DNA of 34,748 nt from Myxococcales bacterium (GTDB lineage Bacteria > Myxococcota_A > Polyangia > Polyangiales > Polyangiaceae). Location: contig JACPVJ010000029.1 of the NCBI GenBank assembly GCA_016191785.1, forward strand, positions 1 to 34,748. The letters run 5' to 3'. Positions within the stretch are counted from its first letter, which is position 1, and each line of letters starts with the position of its first letter. A program made the position numbers and the translations under genes. Under the pieces are notes generated by a model. That model was given only the letters and a program-made list of their open reading frames with translations. It was not told where the DNA came from and did not search any database. Below, one piece after another: positions 26,548 through 34,645 of the stretch.

Positions 26548-28221
26548 GTGCATCAAGCTGTCGTTCGTGTCGTTCTGTTCCTGGTCACTCTGGTGTTCGT
26601 GCGGGCGGCGTCCGCCGAGCCCCCCGAGAGCTGCAAGTCGCCGCGCGATGCGGTCGACTCGGTCTTTGGCTGGCTCTCTCCCGAGCACCACAACCCCGCG
26701 AAAGCCACGCGCTGTCTCGACCGAACCGGTCGGTCAGCCCGCGAGGTGCGCGAGAGCGCGCTCAGGATCAAGGCCATCTACGCCGCGCGCGCCCTGAAGA
26801 TCGACCCCGAGAAGTTCAGTGACGAGCCCGGCTGGGTGAACCCCGAGACGCGTCGGACGTCGTTCGTGCCGCACGACGCGCTGCCCGGGGTCGTCGTCGA
26901 GAAGCAGGCCGACGGCATGTGGCGGTGGTCGCGCACCACCCTCGACGTGGTGGACGAGGTCTTCGAGGACTCGCTCTTGATCGGCGAGCATGGGCTGGTG
27001 CGGCGCATGCCGGCGTGGATGCGCGCCCGTGCCGCCGGGATGGAGCTCTGGCAGGGGCTGGCCCTGGCGCTGATCTTGGTGTCGGCCCTGGTCCTTCGGC
27101 AGGCGATCCGTTTCGTGCTCAAAAACAGGCTGGCGAGCTTTGCCGAGCGCCGCGGCGCCCGCCTGGCCGCCGAGCTGGTCAAGGTGTTCGCCACTCCGGG
27201 GGCCCTGGTGCTGGCTGCCTTGATGCTGCGCCTGGCTTACCCTGAGCTCGGTCTGCCGCTCGGCGTGGCCATCGTCTCGGCCACGGTGGTGCGCGCGCTG
27301 GTGGTCGTCGCGGTCGTGCTGGCCCTCTACCGCCTGGTGGACGTGCTGGCCGCGCACCTCTCGCTGCGGGCCGAGGCGAGCGCGTCGCGACTGGACGACC
27401 AGATGGTGCCGCTGCTTCGCACGTCGCTGAAGGTCATCTTGGTCGTGGCCGGCCTCTTGGTGTTGCTTCAGAACTTGAACGTCAACGTGGCCTCGCTGCT
27501 CGCGGGCCTGGGGATCGGTGGCCTGGCGATGGCTCTGGCCGCGAAGGACACGATCGCGAACTTCTTCGCCAGCATCATGATCTTCGTCGACCGCCCGTTT
27601 AGCATCGGTGATTGGGTGAAGGTCGATGACGTCGAAGGGCAGGTGGAAGAGGTGGGCTTCCGATCGACGCGGATCCGCACGCTCGCCGACTCGCTGGTCA
27701 CCCTGCCCAACGCGCGCCTGGCCGAGGCCAAGATCGACAACCTGGGCGCTCGAAGGCACCGCCGCATCCACGGGACCTTCCCGCTGCCCCTCGACACCTC
27801 GGTCGAGCGCGTAGAGGCCTTCGTCGAGGGGCTTCGCGCCATCCTCTGGGCGTCGGACAAGACTCGAAAAGACAACTTCGAGGTGCATCTCTCTCAGCTG
27901 GCGAGCTCGTCGCTGGACGTCACGCTGCATTGCTACGTCGACGTCAGCGGCTGGTCCGACGAGCTGACGGTGCGCCACGAGTTGCTGCTCGAGATCCTGC
28001 GTCTCGCCGAGGCTCTCGGGGTGCGCTTCGCGCTGCCCACTCGTGCCATCCACGTCGAGTCGCTGGCCGCCAGCGGTACGGCACCGAGGGCGCCCGAGCC
28101 GGCCGCGCCGCGCGAGCTCGGACCGCTGGTCGACAGCTTCGCGCGCGGCGGCTCGGCCTCGCGCTTGGGCGCGATTCGCATCACCAGCGGTCACTACCCG
28201 CGCGCCGACGCACCGGAGTGA
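26548..28221 (+). CDS. MscS-family mechanosensitive channel with exported N-terminal domain
   Basis: A 557-residue channel. A cleavable signal peptide (AASA-EPP, about residue 23) and an about 140-residue periplasmic domain precede four membrane helices (about 167-184, 215-231, 240-265, 293-311) and the pore helix (about 313-345: SLLAGLGIGGLAMALAAKDTIANFF). The MscS beta domain follows (DRPFSIGDWVKVDDVEGQVEEVGFRSTRIRT, VTLPNARL), then an alpha/beta cytoplasmic domain to about 505 and a Pro/Ala/Arg tail. It releases solutes on hypo-osmotic shock. The GTG start is supported by GGAGG (26538-26542) 5 nt upstream. Longer than minimal MscS (about 286 residues). Confidence 0.93.
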   Translation: MHQAVVRVVLFLVTLVFVRAASAEPPESCKSPRDAVDSVFGWLSPEHHNPAKATRCLDRTGRSAREVRESALRIKAIYAARALKIDPEKFSDEPGWVNPETRRTSFVPHDALPGVVVEKQADGMWRWSRTTLDVVDEVFEDSLLIGEHGLVRRMPAWMRARAAGMELWQGLALALILVSALVLRQAIRFVLKNRLASFAERRGARLAAELVKVFATPGALVLAALMLRLAYPELGLPLGVAIVSATVVRALVVVAVVLALYRLVDVLAAHLSLRAEASASRLDDQMVPLLRTSLKVILVVAGLLVLLQNLNVNVASLLAGLGIGGLAMALAAKDTIANFFASIMIFVDRPFSIGDWVKVDDVEGQVEEVGFRSTRIRTLADSLVTLPNARLAEAKIDNLGARRHRRIHGTFPLPLDTSVERVEAFVEGLRAILWASDKTRKDNFEVHLSQLASSSLDVTLHCYVDVSGWSDELTVRHELLLEILRLAEALGVRFALPTRAIHVESLAASGTAPRAPEPAAPRELGPLVDSFARGGSASRLGAIRITSGHYPRADAPE

Positions 28222-28233
28222 CCCCCCCGCGAG

Positions 28234-28458
28234 CTATTCGTCGGGCTTCTTGGCCGCCGGCTTCTTGTTGTTCGGATCCCGAGCGTCGTGGATCTCGAGG
28301 AGCACGTTGAGCGCCTCGATCTCGCGCTTCGCCTGAATTTCGCGCTGCCGCAGCGCCTTGATCTCGACCTCGAGCTTGCGCTGCTCGGCCTCGATCTCGC
28401 GCAGGCCTTCTTTCAGCTTGTCGCGCTCGGATTTCAGCGTGTCGACGTTCAGCGCCAC
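28234..28458 (-). CDS. Small coiled-coil protein
   Basis: A 74-residue protein that is almost entirely a charged coiled coil (residues 6-55, with heptads such as LKSERDKLKEGLREIEAEQRKL), followed by a Lys/Pro-rich tail. GAGGAG lies 7 nt before the GTG start, so translation is likely. Convergent with the channel gene, 12 bp apart. Probably oligomerises; function unknown. Confidence 0.75.
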   Translation of the reverse strand: MALNVDTLKSERDKLKEGLREIEAEQRKLEVEIKALRQREIQAKREIEALNVLLEIHDARDPNNKKPAAKKPDE

Positions 28459-28896
28459 AGGGGATCTCCTCGGAAGGCCAGCGGTTTAGCACCGAATCAG
28501 CGGCGCCTGCGCACAAATTGGGACGGGGTGAGGACACCTTCTTGGTCTGTTGCAGGCGCGAGCGCCGGCGGTCGGCGCGCACCACGCGCGACACCGGGTG
28601 GTGGATTCTCCCACCCGCGGCTTCAAACGGAGGAGCACCCCGGGGATTCAAAGGAATATTGCCACACAATTCAAAGATAAAACTCAAACGAACATTCTGG
28701 CGTCGGGCCCCCTGGACCGGGCTTCCGGTGCTGCGAGATTGATCCTTTATTTCGGGAAGTTATGCGCGAAACACGGGGTCCTGGCAGGGCTCGTTGCGCG
28801 ACCTGTGGATTACTTGTGGCTGACCGTGTGGATAAAAAAATCGCATCTGCGCCGATTTTCTTGTTGCTTAGAGGGGTGGTCTGAAGCATTAATAGC
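28459..28896. other. Upstream region of the putative large RNA
   Basis: 438 bp without a protein gene. It holds two hairpins, with arms GCGCCTGC/GCAGGCGC (28503-28559) and GGGTGG/CCACCC (28595-28616). There are also an AT-rich island around 28644-28692, two DnaA-box-like sites (28804-28835) and an A7 tract (28834-28840). A possible promoter, TTGCTT (28864-28869) and ATTAAT (28888-28893) with an 18-bp spacer, would start a plus-strand transcript near 28900. Confidence 0.5.
28804..28835 (-). promoter_or_regulatory. Pair of DnaA-box-like sites next to an A-tract
   Basis: TGTGGATAA (28827-28835) is the exact reverse complement of the bacterial DnaA box TTATCCACA. TGTGGATTA (28804-28812) differs at one base and has the same orientation, 23 bp away, with a weaker TTGTGGCT between them. 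An A7 run follows. No dnaA gene or further cluster was found, so DnaA-controlled transcription is as likely as an origin. Confidence 0.5.
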
Positions 28897-29842
28897 CCTC
28901 GGAAGTTCGCGGCACATCTGCCGGCGAGCGACCGGTTCGTAGAGAATCTCAGAAGCGCCGTGGCGTACTGTCTGCCGTGCGGGCCGCAAGCCCCACAGTG
29001 GATGGCCGCCACCGCCCCCCGCCACGCATCGACCCGTCAAGGTCGGGCGTCGCGGCTGGTGAAAAAGGCGTGAGGGTGACCCCAGGTTCCCACCTCGTGT
29101 GGGCGCTTTTCTTCGGAAATGGGGCATCCCGGCTCGACGGAGTAGCGCCTCTGTCTGGGCTTTCCCGGGATTCGAAGGCACCCCGGCTTTCAGGACCACC
29201 CCACCCGTTCGCGCGGGCGGTGAGAGTGAGGGCCTTGGTTGACCAGCTGACTGCTCGAGTCTCTTCAGGTTCGACCGGCGGCGAGTCAACGACAACGGGG
29301 TGTTCGAGATGCGGCCGAGTGGGCCTCTGCGTCGCAGCACGCACAGCCAACTCCCCGTATCTCGGCCGGTGCGGCAGGCGCCTTCGGGGCGCCAGCCGGG
29401 GAGTCATTCGAAAGAATCGATCCTCCGGCGCTGCGCTGCTCACGGCTCGGGTCGACTTCGGTCGGGTCGAGCAGCGAAGGGTACGAAAGTGGCTCTTCGC
29501 GTGAGGAAACGTCGTTCGTTGGTGTGCTCGGGTTTCGCGTTGAAATGTTGCAGAATCTGGTGAGCGGCGTCTGGCTCGAGAGGCGAACCTCGGTTGCGGC
29601 TGAGGTGAGCGGACGGGGCCTAGCGCACAGCGGCTAATACCCGCTGTGGGCAAAGGGGCGCTGTGAGTTGGATCCGTTGCTCGGCACTACCGAGCGCGGG
29701 GACCAACGAAGGGCCCGAGAAGGGCTCCGCTCCAGAGGAAGGTGTTCCGGGCCATGAAGGCTGCCGCCATTCACGCACTGCGGCGGCGGAAGTGGTCTTG
29801 GTCGCTCGGGTGAAACTGGCCTAATGAGCCGGAAGAGCTCGG

Positions 29843-29864
29843 GCGGTGACGGGAACATCAGAGG
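29843..29864 (+). repeat. Internal RNA motif, copy 1 (GCGGTGAC plus GGAACATCAGAGG)
   Basis: GCGGTGAC (29843-29850) and GGAACATCAGAGG (29852-29864). It sits in the loop of a GAGCTC/GAGCTC stem (29835-29840 with 29870-29875). The same two blocks recur about 585 nt downstream. Confidence 0.75.
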
Positions 29865-30427
29865 TGACGGAGCTCCAACGGAGCCGCGAGGGGAGAATAC
29901 TCGCAGCACTGGTGGAAGCGCCGCCCGAAGCGAGTGGTCGCGGCGTGAACCGCCTCACTCATCGCAGCGCGCCAGGGGCAACTCTGGCAAGCGACTCGGT
30001 AACAGCGCGAAGCAACGAGTTCTCGTTTTTGACATGTGGGATTGCAGTCGTCGATCGGACGTATCTTTGGTCGAGTGGGCTCGTCTGCCGAAAGGCACGG
30101 GTCGGGCTCGGCATAGCTCGGACGGAACCGAGGTGCCCTTGACGGGGTGTCGCGGCAAAGCGTGCGGGCGAACGGGTACGCGGCATCACCAGCTTCGCGT
30201 GGACAACCGAGCGGGTGGTATCGAGCACTGGGGTAAAACTTGGTGCGTTGCGGATACGACGACAGGTGTTCTGGGTCGTGTGCAGCGTCGTTCATAAACC
30301 GTTCGGCGCGAGCGCGATTCTGACCGTGAGGGTCAATGCGGCTCCGAAAGAGTGCTCGCGCGAGCGAGTGGCGTTCGGGGTCAGCCAGCGGCCAGTGAGA
30401 GCCTGAGGTCTCGCTGACCGTGCCCAT

Positions 30428-30450
30428 GCGGTGACATGGAACATCAGAGG
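30428..30450 (+). repeat. Internal RNA motif, copy 2
   Basis: GCGGTGAC (30428-30435) and GGAACATCAGAGG (30438-30450), identical to copy 1 except for a 2-nt instead of 1-nt spacer. Here it overlaps the hairpin CCATG-CGGTGA-CATGG (30424-30439). Confidence 0.75.
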
Positions 30451-30792
30451 CTGAGTAAATGTTGGTGAAGGCTCCTCCAGTCGAGAGACGCGGGGGGTCA
30501 GCATCCGTGACCGCGACAACGCGCGTCATGCCGAGGCTCCGGTGGGCGAAAGCCGACCGATTGAGCGGTGCGCCGACGATACTCTTCGCCGAAGCTGGCA
30601 GCGGCCAACAACCCTGCCACCGCACCAGGCCGAGCGATCGCGAAATCGACGGGCCTCGAGTCTTGCGGAGCCCACATTGAGGCGATGATGCCACCCGACC
30701 GTATGCAAACGGCGGCGTGGAGACCGGTGATAGCAAAAGCTGAAACATGCTCGGGGCGTGTCCCGCCCACCACCGGTAAACGGTGACTTCCC

Positions 30793-30832
30793 AAGGGCGA
30801 TCTGGGTGACCAGGTCGCCCTTGTTTTATTTT
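30793..30832 (+). terminator. Strong intrinsic terminator at the end of the gene-less region
   Basis: AAGGGCGATCTGG (30793-30805), tetraloop GTGA, CCAGGTCGCCCTT (30810-30822) form a 13-bp stem with a single G-U pair, followed by GTTTTATTTT. The T-run exists only on the plus strand, so it ends a plus-strand transcript. No plus-strand protein gene lies upstream for more than 2 kb, so it must serve the putative RNA. Confidence 0.92.
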
Positions 30833-30884
30833 GTGCCTCGTTCGTGCTCCGCGGGCGACCGCCAGGGTCCGCCACGGGCGAAGC

Positions 30885-32426
30885 TCAGAACCGGGTGACG
30901 GCGCCGAGCGAGAACACGTTCGCGTGCTGGGTGACGCCGCCGCCGTTGACGGCGTGGTACGAGCGGTCGTCCGGCGAGCCGGTGGCGGCGATGGCGCGCT
31001 GCTTGCCGTTGCCGTCGTTGTCGAGGCCCGCGTTCCACACGTGCTGGTAGCCGGTCTCGAGATCCACGCTCTGGATGCGGAGCACCATGCCGACGGCGAC
31101 GCCGCCGCGGAGCGCGGGCACGCTGGTCACCGAGAGGTACTCTTCTTTCACTGCGCTGGTCTCGACCCAGGTTCCGGTGCGCAGTCCCATCAGGTTGCGG
31201 CGTAGGTTGTACTGCATGCCGAGGCGGGCCCCGAACGAGTCGCGCCAGCCCGTCGGGCGGTCCGCGTTGGTCGGCACCGTGCCCAGGTTCGCCACGAAGA
31301 TCCCGTCCGCGAAGCGGATCTCGGTCTTGTCCGCGCTGCCGTTGTTGGCCCAGGTCAGGTCGAGCTCGCAGTCGTACAGATCGTCGCGCAGCGGATCCCG
31401 CACCCGATGCCGGTCGTTGCGGAAGCGCTCGGCGTCGAGGCCGGTGGGCGACCGAAGCGGCATGTGCCAGCGCGCGCCGATTCGCGCCTCCATCGGGATG
31501 GTGAGCACGATCTTGGCGGCGTCGGCGCCCTTCTGGTCTCGGCTCAGGGTGGGCTCGGCCTTGGAGTTCCGTTGCCCGGCGGCGTTGTAGTACTGCGCGG
31601 TGACCTCGAGGTCGCCTTTTGCCCGGACTTTGTCGCTGTAGCGGTACCAGGCGGCCAGGTCGAGGTGGTCGGTCGCTTCGAACAAGGCGCTGGCGACCAC
31701 GCCGGGCACGAACAGGTCTTTCGCCTTCACCGCGCTCCGCGAGTCGCCGGTGAAATTGTCCCGGGCGTTGCCGGCTTCGACGTTGCTCATCGACATCGAG
31801 CGGAACTCCAGCAGGGCGATGCCCGCGACGAACCCCACACCCACGTGCAAGCGGTCGGTCAGCGAGTAGCCGACGCTGAGCGTGGGGAAGAGGATCGTGC
31901 CCTTGGTGTACAGCGACAGGTATCGCTGCGCGGACGGAATGGGCTCGGTGCGGCCGCCGGGGTTGCTCGGTGGGGTGACCCGATCGGGCCACTCGACCTG
32001 CCCGAACGACGAGGGCGGGACGATGCTCAGCCCGAGCCCCAGCTTCTGGCTCGCGCGGTACGCGAAGGCCACATTGGGGATCAGGTTCGGGTGCCCGGCG
32101 TTGGCGTTGCACACCTCGGTGTAGGTCAAGCCTTGCGACGTGAAGCCGTCGCTGGGGCCGACGTCCGACCCGTCGGCGTTCGCGCGCTGAAAGCAGATGG
32201 ACTGGAACGCCAGGTTCAAGCCGATGCCGAACCCAGTGGCCTGGGTCGCGAGCGCCGCCGGGTTGTAGTACCCGGCGATGGGGTCGGTGGCCGTGGCGAG
32301 CCAAGCGCCGCCGCGCGAGAACTGAGCGACCCCATTGTCGGGGTATTCGAGCGCGGACGATGCGCGAGATGCGCGCGCGCTGGTGAGCGTCGCCAGGGTC
32401 GCGAGAACGGGGATCGCACGTCGCAC
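30885..32426 (-). CDS. FadL/OMPP1-type outer-membrane protein
   Basis: A 513-residue beta-barrel protein of the FadL/TodX family that passes hydrophobic compounds such as fatty acids through the outer membrane. The signal peptide (MRRAIPVLATLATLTSARASRA) is followed by the family N-terminus GVAQFSRGGAWLATATDPIAGYYNPAALA, which plugs the barrel. Amphipathic strands continue to the C-terminal Phe (LGAVTRF), the residue recognised by the BAM assembly machine. The GTG at 32426 is chosen because GGAGG lies 5 nt upstream. An insertion with Cys pairs (SICFQ, EVCNAN) lies in an extracellular loop. Convergent with the putative RNA; the terminator lies between them. Substrate unknown. Confidence 0.88.
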   Translation of the reverse strand: MRRAIPVLATLATLTSARASRASSALEYPDNGVAQFSRGGAWLATATDPIAGYYNPAALATQATGFGIGLNLAFQSICFQRANADGSDVGPSDGFTSQGLTYTEVCNANAGHPNLIPNVAFAYRASQKLGLGLSIVPPSSFGQVEWPDRVTPPSNPGGRTEPIPSAQRYLSLYTKGTILFPTLSVGYSLTDRLHVGVGFVAGIALLEFRSMSMSNVEAGNARDNFTGDSRSAVKAKDLFVPGVVASALFEATDHLDLAAWYRYSDKVRAKGDLEVTAQYYNAAGQRNSKAEPTLSRDQKGADAAKIVLTIPMEARIGARWHMPLRSPTGLDAERFRNDRHRVRDPLRDDLYDCELDLTWANNGSADKTEIRFADGIFVANLGTVPTNADRPTGWRDSFGARLGMQYNLRRNLMGLRTGTWVETSAVKEEYLSVTSVPALRGGVAVGMVLRIQSVDLETGYQHVWNAGLDNDGNGKQRAIAATGSPDDRSYHAVNGGGVTQHANVFSLGAVTRF

Positions 32427-32515
32427 GGTCGCCTCCGTGAGCGAGCAGAGCAAGGGACGGCGGGCAGGTCAACCGCGCTGGTCGACTCGGCAGCCGCGCT
32501 CAGGCCCGGGCTCGG

Positions 32516-32884
32516 TCAACGGCGCGCGGGGGCATCGACCAGGTCCCCCCGCCGGTCCACCACCAGCTCGCGCCGCCGAGTGGCTCGGCGCGGGCTCCGC
32601 CGTTCGTCGGTCAGATAGGCGAGCGCGTCGCGGGCGGGCTCGGCCAGGGGCGTGCTTTCGACGCGGCACAGGCGCGAACCCACGGGCAAGAGGAGCTCGA
32701 CGCGGTGCTCCCAGACCGTGCCCGGGGCGGCCGACAGGCGCTCGATCACCGCGCCGGGGTGCACGCTGGCGGCCACCCAGGCGTCGTTCACGCGCACCAG
32801 ATAGGTCACCTTCCGCCGGCCGCGCCCGACGATGGTCTCGCTCTCGAAGAGCTGGACCACCACCCGGCAGGTGTCGCCCGTCAC
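32516..32884 (-). CDS. Small protein coupled to the VWA lipoprotein
   Basis: A 122-residue protein without a signal peptide or known motif. It has a beta-rich N-terminal part (CRVVVQLFESETIVGRG, KVTYLVRVNDAWVAASV, WEHRVELLLPVGSRLCRVES) and an Arg-rich C-terminal tail. Its GTG start overlaps the stop of the upstream VWA gene as GTGA, so the two are very probably co-translated and may act together. No Shine-Dalgarno beyond the coupling. I do not recognise the family. Confidence 0.65.
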   Translation of the reverse strand: MTGDTCRVVVQLFESETIVGRGRRKVTYLVRVNDAWVAASVHPGAVIERLSAAPGTVWEHRVELLLPVGSRLCRVESTPLAEPARDALAYLTDERRSPRRATRRRELVVDRRGDLVDAPARR

Positions 32885-34041
32885 TTCCCCGGCGTCGGCG
32901 CGTAGCCGGGCTTGTTCGGCGGCGGCACGATGTCGTCGCCCTTCTTGTCGTCGGGCTTCTTGCCGTCGCCCTTCTTGTCGTCGGGCTTCTTGCCGTCGCC
33001 CTTCTTGTCGTCGGGCTTCTTGCCGTCACCTTCGGGCTTGTCGCTCTTCGCGCTCGGAACTCCGCCCTTGGGCGGGGTGGACGGATCGCAGCCCGCGGTG
33101 AAACCGGTGGTGTCGATCTCGAACTCGACGTTGCCTTTACGCTCGTCCCCCTCGGTGCCGATCCGCGTGACCTCGATGCGCACGCGCCGCACCCCGGCCC
33201 GGGCCGGCGAGCAGTACGAGAGCAAGTAGTGGCGCTCCATCAGGTCTTCGACCTTGCTCGCCGCGTCGGCCAGGGTCGGACCGACCCCCACCAAGTTGGG
33301 CGCCCAGAGAGTGCCATGCTTGGCGATGGCGCTGACGTCGTAAGAGGCTTCCTGCCCCACGGCGACCACCAGGAACTGATAGGGCGAGGCGTCCACCGCC
33401 TGCTGCAGCTGCTCGGCGGATTGCCGGCCCGCCTTGTCCGGGCCCGCGGTCATCACCACCAGCGTGCCGACGCGGACCGACCGTTGCTGGGTCATCAGGC
33501 GCGCGCCAAGCTCCTTGATCCCGTTCTGCACGGCGCCGTGGAGGTTGCGGGAGGTGTCCTTGGGGGCGAGCGCCGCCAGCGTGGGAAGGTCTTCCGGGCC
33601 GGCCTCGCCCTTGGGAAAGTCCCCGATGCTGGTCAAGTCGGCCGAGCCGTCGAAGGCATACACGGTGACCGCCTGGGTCTTGCGGAGCGCGGCCACGAAC
33701 GCCGCGACGCCGCGCGCGACCTTGCCGCGCGTGGCCTCGTCCTGGGCGCTCGACACGTCCACTAAGAGCAGCGTGCGGAAGTGGGCCATCAGCTCCCGGT
33801 CCAGGAGCATCTGCTTCGAGTCCTCGGTGGCGACGAGCTGATCGTTCTCGTAGATCGCGAAGCTCTGGTCGGTCAGGTCGGTGATCGGCGTGTCACCGTC
33901 GCTCACCGAGAGGTGGACCGCCACGTTGCTCGGCTTCTGGACCCAGTGGCCAGGAGAGTCGACCTCGAGCTGCTTGAACAGACCGCAGCCCACGGTCAGG
34001 GGGAGAAGGAGCAAGAGCCAAGCTGCGCGCCAGAGCGGCAT
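32881..34041 (-). CDS. VWA-domain lipoprotein with degenerate MIDAS and Lys/Asp repeats
   Basis: A 386-residue exported lipoprotein: lipobox LTVGC (Cys19), a beta segment (about 38-75), and a von Willebrand factor A domain (about 85-270). The metal-site motif DxSxS appears as DVSSA (Asp95, Ser97, Ala99), and the usual late Asp motif is TAGPD, so metal binding may be impaired. Two or three Cys follow in the C-terminal region. Then comes a Lys/Asp/Gly/Pro tail containing three exact DGKKPDDKKG repeats (from a 30-bp DNA repeat), ending PGYAPTPGK. AAGG lies 8 nt before the ATG. Probably a surface adhesion or scaffold protein; the partner gene downstream is coupled by GTGA. Confidence 0.85.
   Translation of the reverse strand: MPLWRAAWLLLLLPLTVGCGLFKQLEVDSPGHWVQKPSNVAVHLSVSDGDTPITDLTDQSFAIYENDQLVATEDSKQMLLDRELMAHFRTLLLVDVSSAQDEATRGKVARGVAAFVAALRKTQAVTVYAFDGSADLTSIGDFPKGEAGPEDLPTLAALAPKDTSRNLHGAVQNGIKELGARLMTQQRSVRVGTLVVMTAGPDKAGRQSAEQLQQAVDASPYQFLVVAVGQEASYDVSAIAKHGTLWAPNLVGVGPTLADAASKVEDLMERHYLLSYCSPARAGVRRVRIEVTRIGTEGDERKGNVEFEIDTTGFTAGCDPSTPPKGGVPSAKSDKPEGDGKKPDDKKGDGKKPDDKKGDGKKPDDKKGDDIVPPPNKPGYAPTPGK
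32941..33030. repeat. Three tandem copies of a 30-bp minisatellite
   Basis: Units 32941-32970 and 32971-33000 are identical; 33001-33030 differs by one base near its end (CGCC to CACC). Each unit encodes the ten residues DGKKPDDKKG on the minus strand. The near identity implies recent duplication and probable copy-number variation between strains. Confidence 0.95.
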
Positions 34042-34087
34042 GGGGTGACCTTGCCACGGCTCGACCGCGACGGGTAGGGGGCCGCGG

Positions 34088-34570
34088 TCACTCCCAGGCG
34101 GGTGCTCCGGCGACGGCGTCCGCCAGCATCCGCGTCATCCCGTGGGCGAGCGCGGGGGGAAGCGCCGCGGTCTCGAAGAGGCGCACCTCGCTCACCTCCA
34201 TCGGGTTCACCGGCGGCCGGGTCGGCTCGGTCACGCGCGCGTGAACGACCACCGTCACGGCGTGGAAGCGCAGGTCGCGCCCCGGATCGGAGTACACGCC
34301 GGCGACCTCGCCCAGCTCGACCACGTCCACGCCGGCTTCCTCGCAGAGCTCGCGCACGATGGCGTCGCGCAACCGCTCACCCCACTCGAGCGTGCCCCCG
34401 GGCAAGGCCCACTCCCCGGTGTCGGTGCGGCGGATCAGGAGCCAGCGCCCGTCCGCGGTGCGCGCGGCGGCGGCGATCCCCACCACGGGTCGGCGGAGGA
34501 CGTGGCGCGCCACCTCTTTGACCACGGTCCAGACGCCCTTCGGGATGCGCACGCGGCGGGATGAGATCAC
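34088..34570 (-). CDS. Nudix hydrolase
   Basis: A 160-residue Nudix hydrolase, cleaving nucleoside diphosphates linked to another moiety. The Nudix box G-x5-E-x7-REUxEExGU is complete: Gly59, Glu65, Arg73-Glu74, Glu77-Glu78, Gly80 (GTLEWGE...RELCEEAGV). Family-typical WALPGGTLEWGE precedes it. The substrate cannot be told from sequence. Start GTG at 34570 without a clear Shine-Dalgarno; an in-frame GTG seven codons later is possible. Confidence 0.93.
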   Translation of the reverse strand: MISSRRVRIPKGVWTVVKEVARHVLRRPVVGIAAAARTADGRWLLIRRTDTGEWALPGGTLEWGERLRDAIVRELCEEAGVDVVELGEVAGVYSDPGRDLRFHAVTVVVHARVTEPTRPPVNPMEVSEVRLFETAALPPALAHGMTRMLADAVAGAPAWE

Positions 34571-34645
34571 GAATTGCCCGCAAAGACCAAGCCCACTCTG
34601 CCCTTCGCCGCGGGATTCGTGGTACGCGGGGCCCCTCTCTCGGCC

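Larger units (their letters stand above)
28897..30832 (+). ncRNA. Candidate very large structured non-coding RNA (up to about 1.9 kb)
   Basis: No frame here looks like a protein; open frames are Arg/Ser/Pro/Cys-rich, lack Shine-Dalgarno sites and overlap each other. GC is visibly lower than in the flanks. The plus strand folds into many short nested stems with RNA-type loops. Examples: ACTCCCC/GGGGAGT (29350-29404) around GGCGCC-TTCGG-GGCGCC; ATTC-GAAA-GAAT (29406-29417); CACAGCGG/CCGCTGTG (29626-29648); TGCC-GAAA-GGCA (30086-30097). Further examples: GGTCAGC/GCTGACC enclosing GAGA/TCTC (30379-30419); CGGTgGGC-GAAA-GCCgACCG (30540-30559); AGGCC/GGCCT enclosing CGAT/ATCG (30627-30656). A strong intrinsic terminator closes it. 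It does not show the conserved cores of RNase P RNA, tmRNA or rRNA that I know. The 5' end is a guess; 29600-30832 is the best-supported part. Confidence 0.5.

Noticed and set aside
30012..30029. AACGAG-TT-CTCGTT followed by T's, considered as an internal terminator
   Set aside because: The loop is too small for the full stem and the remaining stem is short and AT-containing. It lies among other hairpins and may simply be part of the RNA fold.
29858..30748. Open minus-strand frame of 296 codons in the gene-less region
   Set aside because: Its product is Arg/Ser/Pro/His/Cys-rich with no domain or Shine-Dalgarno. It is antisense to the nested hairpins and looks like the chance frames seen opposite structured RNA genes.
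28897..30832. Group II intron as explanation for the structured region
   Set aside because: No reverse transcriptase frame, no recognisable domain V hairpin and no GUGCG-type 5' end in the right place.
28897..30832. RNase P RNA, tmRNA or an rRNA fragment
   Set aside because: The conserved GAGGAAAGUCC and ACAGAAA elements of RNase P, the tRNA-like end of tmRNA, and rRNA signature strings were not found.
30826..32472. 548-codon minus frame in another phase of the FadL-like gene
   Set aside because: Arg/His-rich shadow; the FadL frame has a signal peptide, Shine-Dalgarno and C-terminal Phe.
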